Assembly: GCA_938039345.1 (NCBI GenBank)
Contig: CALHVB010000081.1
Coordinates: forward strand, 1-21,722
From: an uncultured Sediminicola sp.
GTDB lineage: Bacteria; Bacteroidota; Bacteroidia; Flavobacteriales; Flavobacteriaceae
DNA length: 21,722 nucleotides
Reading direction: 5' to 3'
Shown: piece by piece, positions 15,390-21,722 of the stretch
Layout of the letters: every line of letters starts with the position of its first letter
How positions within the stretch are numbered: the stretch's first letter is position 1
Notes under the pieces: generated by a model
Database searches by the model: none
What the model saw: the letters and a program-made list of their open reading frames with translations, nothing else
What the model was told of the DNA's origin: nothing
Program-made: the position numbers and the translations under genes

Positions 15390-16736
15390 ATGAAACATCT
15401 TAGCAAATTATTAGTTGTAGCCTTACTTGTAGTAGGTATAAACAACATACACGCGCAAGACGAGAACAATCCATGGCAGATTAGTTTTGGTGTCAATGCA
15501 GTAGACGTGTACCCAACAGGTGACTTCCCAGGGAGCTCTTTTGGAAACGAATTATTTAATGCAACTGACCACTGGAACATTTTACCATCTCTATCTTACA
15601 TTGCGGTATCTAAGTCTGTTGGTACTGGATTCTCTGTAGGAGTTAGAGGTTCTTTAAATAGAATTGATAAATGGGGAGATACTTCAGTAGACGATTTATC
15701 TTACTATGGTATCGATGGTACAATTAAATACAACTTCTTAAAAAATACTGTAATTGATCCTTTCGTAGAAATAGGTGGTGGTTACACTTGGATAGATGAA
15801 ATTGGAGCTGGTACTGCTAATGGTGGTGTTGGTGTTAACATTTGGTTCAATGATAACATTGGATTAACATTACAATCTAACTATAAGCATGCTTTCGAAG
15901 ATTACTTAGCGCCTCATTTCCAACATTTAGCTGGTATAGCTATTAAATTTGGTGGAACTGATACTGATGGTGATGGTATATTCGACAAAGATGACGCTTG
16001 TCCTGAGGTTGCTGGTTTAGAGGCTTTCAACGGATGTCCAGATGCTGATGGTGATGGTATCGAGGATAGCAAAGATGCTTGTCCTAATGAAGCTGGAACT
16101 AAAGAATTAAACGGATGTCCTGATTCTGACGGTGATGGTATCGTTGATGGTGACGATAAATGTCCTTCTGTTGCTGGTATAGCTGCTTTAGCTGGTTGTC
16201 CAGATGCTGATGGTGACGGTGTTGCTGATGGTGATGATACTTGTCCTAACGAAGCTGGTCCTGCTGCTAACAACGGATGTCCTTGGGCAGATAAAGACGG
16301 AGATAGCGTTTTAGATAAAGACGATGCTTGTCCAGATGTTGCTGGTCCTGTTGCTAACAACGGTTGTCCTGAAGTAACTGAAGAAGTTCAGAAAAAATTA
16401 AATGACTACGCTAGAACTATCTTATTTGATACTGGTAAGTCTTCAATCAAAGCAGAATCTACTGCGGTTATGGTAGACATCATTACTATATTAGCTGAGT
16501 ACCCAACTGCTAAGTTTACAGTTGAAGGTCACACTGATAGTGTTGGTAGTGCTTCTTTAAACCAAAAGTTATCTGATTCTAGAGCAAATTCAGTTAGAGA
16601 TTTCTTAATCGCTAGAGGTATTGGTGCTGATAGATTAACTGCTATTGGTTACGGTGAAGATAAGCCTATCGCTACTAACAAAACTAGATCTGGTAGAGCA
16701 CAAAACAGAAGAGTTGAAATTAACTTAGTAAAATAA
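15390..16736 (+). CDS. OmpA-family outer-membrane protein with TSP3 repeats
   Basis: This 448-residue abundant-type envelope protein probably ties the outer membrane to peptidoglycan. A signal peptide covers about 1-23 (hydrophobic [11 protein letters not shown], then HAQ). Residues 25-189 form an outer-membrane beta barrel rich in alternating aromatic and polar residues. Five thrombospondin-type-3 calcium-binding repeats follow (191-327), of the form DxDGDGxxDxxDxCP. The C-terminal OmpA domain spans about 343-447, with [18 protein letters not shown] (379-387; D383) and the peptidoglycan-binding R398 in [13 protein letters not shown]. Codons favour GGT, GCT and GTT more than the flanking helicase genes do, which with the consensus promoter suggests very high expression. 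It sits between the two AddAB-type subunits. Confidence 0.93.
   Translation: MKHLSKLLVVALLVVGINNIHAQDENNPWQISFGVNAVDVYPTGDFPGSSFGNELFNATDHWNILPSLSYIAVSKSVGTGFSVGVRGSLNRIDKWGDTSVDDLSYYGIDGTIKYNFLKNTVIDPFVEIGGGYTWIDEIGAGTANGGVGVNIWFNDNIGLTLQSNYKHAFEDYLAPHFQHLAGIAIKFGGTDTDGDGIFDKDDACPEVAGLEAFNGCPDADGDGIEDSKDACPNEAGTKELNGCPDSDGDGIVDGDDKCPSVAGIAALAGCPDADGDGVADGDDTCPNEAGPAANNGCPWADKDGDSVLDKDDACPDVAGPVANNGCPEVTEEVQKKLNDYARTILFDTGKSSIKAESTAVMVDIITILAEYPTAKFTVEGHTDSVGSASLNQKLSDSRANSVRDFLIARGIGADRLTAIGYGEDKPIATNKTRSGRAQNRRVEINLVK
15960..16370 (+). repeat. In-frame TSP3 repeat tract in ompA, period 81 bp
   Basis: Four 27-residue units and one of 29 residues repeat D-x-D-G-D-G and CP-x-x-AG-x-x-x-x-x-GCP. 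At the DNA level the period is 81 bp with frequent GATGGTGATGG blocks. It is a likely site of unit gain or loss by recombination. Confidence 0.9.
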
Positions 16737-16768
16737 TTCTAAGAAAATAAAAACTCAATTATAATATT

Positions 16769-16797
16769 AAAGCTCCGCAATTGCGGAGCTTTTTTTA
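16769..16797 (+). terminator. Terminator between ompA and the addB-like gene
   Basis: A perfect palindrome AAGCTCCGC-AATT-GCGGAGCTT is followed by T7. It ends only about 10 nt before the ATG at 16807, so the downstream gene has no space for a promoter of its own after this hairpin. Confidence 0.9.
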
Positions 16798-16806
16798 TTT
16801 TTAAAT

Positions 16807-19554
16807 ATGAAAAGTTTTCTTGAAGAAGTTTTAGAGGAAGTTAAAGAGCAATATAATACAATAGAGAATATTGTTTTTGTACTGCCCAGCAAAAGAGCTG
16901 GAACTTTTTTAAAAAAAAGTATTGCTAAAACAAATTTAAAAACAAATTTTTTACCAGAAATTTATAGTATTGAAACCTTTGTAGAGAAAATAGCAGAGCT
17001 ATCTTATGCAACAAATACACAGCAGCTATTTGAACTCTATAATGCATACTTAAAAATAAATAACGAAGAGAAAGATAGCTTCTATGCTTTTTCTAAATGG
17101 GGACAAACCCTATTACAAGATTTTAATGAAATAGACCGTTACTTAATAGAACCTAATCAGATATTCTCTTACCTCTCAGATGTACAAGAACTTAATCATT
17201 GGTCTTTACAGAAAGAGAAAACAAAAATGATACAGGATTACATTTATTTCTGGAAAAATCTAAAAGAACTTTATACGACATTTAATCAAAACCTATTAAA
17301 GAAAACTAGTGGACATCAAGGTTTAGTTTACAGACAGGCATGCGAAAAACTAGACGTTTACCTTGAAGAAAACAAAACAAAGACACACATTTTTATTGGT
17401 TTTAATGCCTTAAACAATGCTGAATCTACAATTATACAGAAAACAATAAAAAATTCTGCTGCTGATATCTATTGGGATAACGACCCTTATTTTGTAAACG
17501 ATTATATACATGATGCTGGCTTCTTTATTAGGCAACATAAAAACACTTGGAATTACTATAAGGAGAACCCTCTAAAGGGATTAAAAAGAAATTATTTATC
17601 TAAAAAAGACATTAAAATAATAGGTGTTCCTAAAAATATAGCGCAAGCAAAATATGTTGGAGAAATACTCACTAAACTAAAAAAAAACAATCCACAATTG
17701 CTTAAAAATACAGCTGTTGTTCTAGGAGACGAAAACCTATTAAACCCATTAATAAACTCTATTCCTAAAGAAATAGAGCGTGTAAATGTTACCATGGGTT
17801 ATGAGTTATATAAAACACCTCTAGCTAGTTTATTTTCAGACTTTTTTAATTTATACTTAAAAAAAGAACCACAAGGCTGGTTCTATCAAAATGTACTTTC
17901 TTTTTTATCGCATCCTTACTTACATGTTTTATTAACTAAAGAAAAGGAAAATAACGCTTCTATTTTAACTCATAATATAAAAAGTAAAAATTGGATTTTT
18001 TTAAACACAGAGAGAATAGAAGATAGTTTAAACGATAAAGAACATATCTCTCTTCTATTTTTTAACGAGACTGTTAACTCTTCTGTTTTTATAGATAAAT
18101 GCCTAGCAATTATTTTAGCCTTAAAAGAAAAATTTTCTGCAGATGAAAATTCTTTAGAGTTAGAATACTTATATCGTTTTTACACGCTATTTAACCAACT
18201 AAAAGAACTCATAAAAGAGCATTCTTTTGTTAGCGATTTAAAAGCTCTTTATAGCCTTTACAGAGAACTATTATCTTCCGAAACTTTAGACTTTAAAGGA
18301 GAACCTTTAGAAGGTTTACAAGTAATGGGAATGTTAGAAAGTAGAAACCTAGATTTTGAAACTGTAATTATTACTTCTGTAAACGAAGGCATTTTACCTT
18401 CCGGAAAAAGCAATAATTCATTTATACCTTATGATATTAAGCAAGATTTTGGATTACCTACTTACAAAGAAAAAGATGCTGTATATACCTATCATTTCTA
18501 TAGATTATTACAACGTGCTAAAAATATTTATATTCTTTACAATACAGAACCAGATGTATTAGAAGGCGGGGAAAAAAGTAGATTAATTTCTCAAATGCTA
18601 ACAGATAAAAATAGATTAAATGATATTACAGAGATAATAGCATCGCCAGATATAAAACCTATAACAAAGAGCACAGAAGTAATTACAAAAAATGAAAGCC
18701 TAATGGGGCTTATAAATTCTTATGCTCAAAAAGGTTTTTCTCCTACATCATTAACCAATTACATAAGAAACCCTATAGATTTTTATAAAAAGAATATTTT
18801 AAAAATTAATGATGCTCTTGAGGTAGAAGAAACTGTTGCGGCTAATACTTTTGGTACCATAGTTCATGATAGTTTAGAGGAATTGTACACCCCATTTATA
18901 GGTGTTGTTTTAACCAAAGAAATACTAACAAATTTACAATCTAAAATTAAGCCAATAGTAAGCAAGCATTTTATAAAAAGCTATGGTGAAGGAGATATAA
19001 CAAGGGGAAAAAACTTAATTGCTTACCATGTAGTTATTAAATACATCGAAAACTTTTTTAAACTAGAACTAAAAGATGTAGAAAAGCATCAAATAAAAAT
19101 ATTAGGGTTAGAAGATAATTTAGAGATTCCTATAGAAATACCCGAAATACCATTTCCTGTAAAATTAAAAGGTAAATTAGACCGAATAGATGAGAAAGAT
19201 GGCGTTTTACGAATTATAGACTACAAAACTGGTAAAGTAGCCTCTAAAGACGTAGAAATAGTTGCTTGGGAAGACGTTGTTACCTATTACGACTATAGCA
19301 AAGCTTTTCAGCTATTATGCTACGCTACAATGTATAATCATAAAAAACCAATTAGCACTATTGAAGCAGGCATCCTTTCTTTTAAAAATTTAAATGCTGG
19401 CTTATTAAATTTTGCCACAAAAGAAAAGAAAGGAAGCAGAACTAAAGACATCAATATTACTCAAGAAACATTAAACCTTTTTTCATCTGAATTAAAACGA
19501 CTTATTATAGAAATATGCAATCCTAATGTTCCTTTTAAAGAGAAAGAAGTATAA
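16807..19554 (+). CDS. addB: AddB-like nuclease subunit of an AddAB-type complex
   Basis: This 915-residue protein is the probable partner of the helicase at 12124. The N-terminal part is helicase-like without a working ATP site: where AddB of B. subtilis has a P-loop, it reads IVFVLPSKRAGTFL (22-35). A helicase-remnant segment LEGLQVMGMLESRNLDFETVI is followed by VNEGILPSG (525-533). The C-terminal PD-(D/E)XK nuclease has H687 (GTIVHDSLE), D792 (GKLDRID), D805 and K807 (IIDYKTGK) and Q835. The cysteines that hold an iron-sulfur cluster in classical AddB are absent: the CPF position reads NPIDFY (655-660), and only one Cys (904) lies near the end. It follows the ompA terminator by ~10 nt and is probably expressed by readthrough. 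Confidence 0.85.
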   Translation: MKSFLEEVLEEVKEQYNTIENIVFVLPSKRAGTFLKKSIAKTNLKTNFLPEIYSIETFVEKIAELSYATNTQQLFELYNAYLKINNEEKDSFYAFSKWGQTLLQDFNEIDRYLIEPNQIFSYLSDVQELNHWSLQKEKTKMIQDYIYFWKNLKELYTTFNQNLLKKTSGHQGLVYRQACEKLDVYLEENKTKTHIFIGFNALNNAESTIIQKTIKNSAADIYWDNDPYFVNDYIHDAGFFIRQHKNTWNYYKENPLKGLKRNYLSKKDIKIIGVPKNIAQAKYVGEILTKLKKNNPQLLKNTAVVLGDENLLNPLINSIPKEIERVNVTMGYELYKTPLASLFSDFFNLYLKKEPQGWFYQNVLSFLSHPYLHVLLTKEKENNASILTHNIKSKNWIFLNTERIEDSLNDKEHISLLFFNETVNSSVFIDKCLAIILALKEKFSADENSLELEYLYRFYTLFNQLKELIKEHSFVSDLKALYSLYRELLSSETLDFKGEPLEGLQVMGMLESRNLDFETVIITSVNEGILPSGKSNNSFIPYDIKQDFGLPTYKEKDAVYTYHFYRLLQRAKNIYILYNTEPDVLEGGEKSRLISQMLTDKNRLNDITEIIASPDIKPITKSTEVITKNESLMGLINSYAQKGFSPTSLTNYIRNPIDFYKKNILKINDALEVEETVAANTFGTIVHDSLEELYTPFIGVVLTKEILTNLQSKIKPIVSKHFIKSYGEGDITRGKNLIAYHVVIKYIENFFKLELKDVEKHQIKILGLEDNLEIPIEIPEIPFPVKLKGKLDRIDEKDGVLRIIDYKTGKVASKDVEIVAWEDVVTYYDYSKAFQLLCYATMYNHKKPISTIEAGILSFKNLNAGLLNFATKEKKGSRTKDINITQETLNLFSSELKRLIIEICNPNVPFKEKEV

Positions 19555-19571
19555 CACTAAAATCTTAACTC

Positions 19572-20282
19572 TTATTTTAAATCTGGCCTTTTAGGGCGTA
19601 CTTCTATTTTACTAGGTAAAGTTCTTGGATTCATTTTTAGTAAATCTACAACTAGTTCTCCTATATCTTCTGGTTGTATTTTCCAAGCGTCTTTTTCAGA
19701 CGGAGTATTATTAGCAAAACCAGTAGAGACTGAACCTGGCATTATTGTAGATACTTTAATATCGTATTTTCGCAAATCTAACATTGCAGCTTGCGTAAAC
19801 CCAACTAACCCAAATTTAGTAGCATTATAACCTGATCCTTTTTCAAAAAAATTAGCTCCCGCTAAACTTGCTATCGTAATATAATAACCTTTAGATTTTT
19901 TTAAAGCTTCTACTGAAGATTTAAGCGTATAAAAAGCACCAGATAAGTTTGTGTTTATCATTTTAAGCCAATCTTCCTCTGTTAATTCATCTACAGGAGC
20001 AAAATACCCAACACCAGCATTAGCAACAACCACATCTATTTGCCCCCATTTATTTATAATTTGTTGTACAGCTTCCTTTTCATCTGCTAATAAACCAACA
20101 TCGGATGTAATACAGAATATGTTAGCACTTTTACCTAAAGAGTTAGCAGCAGTTTCTAAAGAAGTAATATCTCTACCACTTATAGCTACTTTCATCCCTA
20201 ATTCTAATAATTTTTCCGCAATTGCATAACCAATTCCTTTAGAACCACCAGTTATATAAGCAACCTTATTTATTAAACCCAT
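19572..20282 (-). CDS. Short-chain dehydrogenase/reductase, substrate unknown
   Basis: This NAD(P)-dependent oxidoreductase of 236 residues is of the classical short-chain type. The cofactor motif is TGGSKGIG (11-18), the NAG motif is at 88-90, and the catalytic set N112, S139, Y152 and K156 (YNATK) is complete. R37 after the second strand (ISGRD) suggests NADPH preference. A PG motif (182-183) follows the active site. It has no signal peptide. Residues in the substrate loop (188-200) give no recognisable specificity. It is convergent with the addB-like gene (17 bp apart, no hairpin between them) and divergent from the DUF1080 gene, so context does not reveal a substrate. Confidence 0.9.
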   Translation of the reverse strand: MGLINKVAYITGGSKGIGYAIAEKLLELGMKVAISGRDITSLETAANSLGKSANIFCITSDVGLLADEKEAVQQIINKWGQIDVVVANAGVGYFAPVDELTEEDWLKMINTNLSGAFYTLKSSVEALKKSKGYYITIASLAGANFFEKGSGYNATKFGLVGFTQAAMLDLRKYDIKVSTIMPGSVSTGFANNTPSEKDAWKIQPEDIGELVVDLLKMNPRTLPSKIEVRPKRPDLK

Positions 20283-20374
20283 ATCTATTTTTAATGTTAA
20301 AATTATGAAATCATAAACAATATAGAGTACATATTAGTAATAACTATACGTTAATAAAAAGATTTATTATTTTC

Positions 20375-20386
20375 GTGTGCGCACAC
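20375..20386. promoter_or_regulatory. GC-rich 12-bp palindrome, candidate operator
   Basis: GTGTGCGCACAC is a perfect palindrome in otherwise very AT-rich DNA between the divergent SDR and DUF1080 genes. It ends 16 bp before the -33 box proposed for the DUF1080 gene. It looks like a site for a dimeric regulator; the regulator is unknown. Confidence 0.5.
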
Positions 20387-20402
20387 ATTTATTGTTAATT
20401 TG

Positions 20403-20434
20403 TTTGCTTTTTTAAACTTAGAGAGCTATTTTTC
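20403..20434 (+). promoter_or_regulatory. Candidate promoter of the DUF1080 gene
   Basis: TTTG (20403-20406), a 20-nt spacer and TATTTTTC (20427-20434) match the Bacteroidota promoter except for the last base of the -7 box. The start codon is 56 nt further on. Confidence 0.5.
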
Positions 20435-20490
20435 AAGAAACTAAACTATAGAGGTTAAAAAATTAAAGCTCTAATTAACTACAACCAAAT

Positions 20491-21722
20491 ATGAAAATCA
20501 AAAAAACTATTTTTAAAAGGTATCAAATATTGATACTAGTACTTTCTATAATGATTCAAAGTTGTTCAGCAACTAAAAAAACAGATATTCCATGGGTAAA
20601 TTTATTTGATGGTGAGAGTTTAAATGGTTGGACACAAAAAGGAGGAAAAGCTATTTACACCATAAAAGACGGTGCAATAGTTGGCAGCACTGTTAAAAAC
20701 ACTCCAAATTCTTTTATGACAAGTAATAAAATGTATGGTGATTTTATTTTAGAATTAGATTATAAGGTAAATCCTAGTATGAACTCTGGTATACAAATTC
20801 GTAGTAATAGTTTTCCAAACTATCAAAATGGTAAAGTACATGGCTACCAAATAGAAATAGACCCTTCTGAAAGAGCATGGAGTGCAGGTATTTTTGATGA
20901 AGGAAGAAGAGGCTGGTTAAATACATTAGAAAATAACACAAATGCGCAAAAAGCATTTAAACAAAACGATTGGAACCATTACAGGATAGAGGCCATTAAA
21001 GACACCTTAAAAACATGGATAAATGGAGTACCCGCTGCGTATTTAATAGATGGCAAAACGGCAAGTGGTTTTATAGGACTCCAAGTGCATAGCATTGGCA
21101 AAAATAGTAAGGAAGGCACAGAAATACACTGGAAAAACATTAAAATTATTACCGATAGCATTTTTAAATATGCTAAAAAAACACCTTTAAATCCTGTAAT
21201 AACAAAAAACGAACTAACTATTAATGAAAAGAAAAATGGATGGCAATTGTTATGGGACGGTAAAACCTCTAACGGGTGGCAAGGAGCTAGATTAGACAAT
21301 TTTCCAAAAAGTGGTTGGGAGATTAATAACGGAGAATTAACAGTATTAGCAAGTGGTGGTAAAGAGTCTAATGCAGGTGGAGATATTGTTACCAAAGAAT
21401 TATATGGCGATTTTGAACTTAAAGTAGATTTTAAACTTACCGAGGGAGCAAATAGTGGTATAAAATATTATGTAGATACTAATATTAATAAAGGACCAGG
21501 TTCATCTATAGGTTTAGAATATCAGATTTTAGACGATGCTAAACATCCAGATGCTAAAAAAGGAAATCATGAAGGTAGTAGAACCATTTCTTCTTTGTAC
21601 GATTTAATAAAAGCAGATGTAAACAAACCTGTAAAACCTATTGGAGAATGGAATACTGCTCATATTATTTCTAAAAACAATCATGTTGAACACTGGTTAA
21701 ATGGTGTTAAAGTTTTAGAATA
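20491..21722 (+). CDS. Lipoprotein with two DUF1080 (3-keto-glycoside hydrolase-like) domains, 3' end outside
   Basis: The frame is open from ATG to the window edge, giving 410 residues with no stop. A lipoprotein signal peptide ends at C25 (lipobox MIQSC), so the protein is membrane-anchored. Domain one (about 34-220) starts WVNLFDGESLNGW and has NSGIQIRS (98-105) and GYQIEID (118-124). Domain two (from about 250) starts WQLLWDGKTSNGW and has NSGIKYYV (321-328), GLEYQILDD (341-349) and SSLYDL (367-372). DUF1080 domains have a concanavalin-like fold and include enzymes acting on 3-keto-glycosides. The two domains differ clearly, so this is an old duplication. The upstream palindrome suggests regulated expression. 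Enzyme activity is inferred from the family only. Confidence 0.85.
   Translation, partial: MKIKKTIFKRYQILILVLSIMIQSCSATKKTDIPWVNLFDGESLNGWTQKGGKAIYTIKDGAIVGSTVKNTPNSFMTSNKMYGDFILELDYKVNPSMNSGIQIRSNSFPNYQNGKVHGYQIEIDPSERAWSAGIFDEGRRGWLNTLENNTNAQKAFKQNDWNHYRIEAIKDTLKTWINGVPAAYLIDGKTASGFIGLQVHSIGKNSKEGTEIHWKNIKIITDSIFKYAKKTPLNPVITKNELTINEKKNGWQLLWDGKTSNGWQGARLDNFPKSGWEINNGELTVLASGGKESNAGGDIVTKELYGDFELKVDFKLTEGANSGIKYYVDTNINKGPGSSIGLEYQILDDAKHPDAKKGNHEGSRTISSLYDLIKADVNKPVKPIGEWNTAHIISKNNHVEHWLNGVKVLE

Noticed and set aside
15914..16360. 148-codon frame antisense to ompA
   Set aside because: It mirrors the periodic TSP3 repeat tract of ompA, whose codon bias removes stops on the opposite strand. 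It starts and ends within ompA.
19555..19571. Shared terminator between the addB-like and SDR genes
   Set aside because: The 17-bp gap has no inverted repeat, so the two convergent transcripts probably overlap or end inside the opposite genes.
20774..21395. Two minus-strand frames (60 and 138 codons) at the window end
   Set aside because: They lie antisense to the DUF1080 lipoprotein frame, which is open to the window edge and shows clear family motifs.

Overview
This AT-rich window looks like chromosomal DNA of a marine-type Flavobacteriaceae bacterium (Bacteroidota). The signs are the gene order purN-rnhA / pfkB-purF facing acpP-fabF-rnc / IPExxxVDY / pyk, an OmpA protein with thrombospondin-type-3 repeats, Bacteroidota promoter elements (TTTG, about 19-20 nt, TAnnTTTG), and gene starts without Shine-Dalgarno sequences. 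No rRNA, tRNA, insertion sequence, phage gene or CRISPR array is visible.

Layout. Positions 1-117 hold the end of an unidentified plus-strand gene. Positions 138-720 hold three tandem copies of a conserved ~145-nt element on the minus strand, each ending in a strong hairpin terminator. Positions 747-4760 are minus-strand metabolism: a PurF-type amidophosphoribosyltransferase, a PfkB-family kinase, RNase HI and the PurN formyltransferase. Positions 4918-9259 are plus-strand housekeeping genes: acyl carrier protein, FabF, RNase III, an IPExxxVDY protein and pyruvate kinase. They end at a perfect 50-bp palindrome shared with a convergent PAS-domain gene. Positions 9849-10460 contain no convincing gene but carry two pairs of direct repeats, each spaced 21 bp, and several palindromes ahead of a secreted cupredoxin-like gene. 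Two further copies of the ~145-nt element follow on the plus strand (10974-11322), then a convergent Fe/Mn superoxide dismutase gene.

Positions 12124-19554 hold the two subunits of an AddAB-type helicase-nuclease for double-strand-break repair, separated by the strongly promoted ompA gene. A short-chain dehydrogenase gene and the start of a double-DUF1080 lipoprotein gene close the window.

The most unusual content is the five-copy repeated element. Copies share an almost invariant ~38-nt core, while the adjacent terminator stem changes sequence with both strands changing together. Three copies also have promoter-like sequence at a constant position. The best reading is a family of tandem small-RNA genes. 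I do not recognise it, and a known Rfam family cannot be excluded without a search. A second theme is intergenic terminators used as partial stops (pfkB|purF, acpP|fabF, ompA|addB), which would set unequal expression of neighbouring genes.
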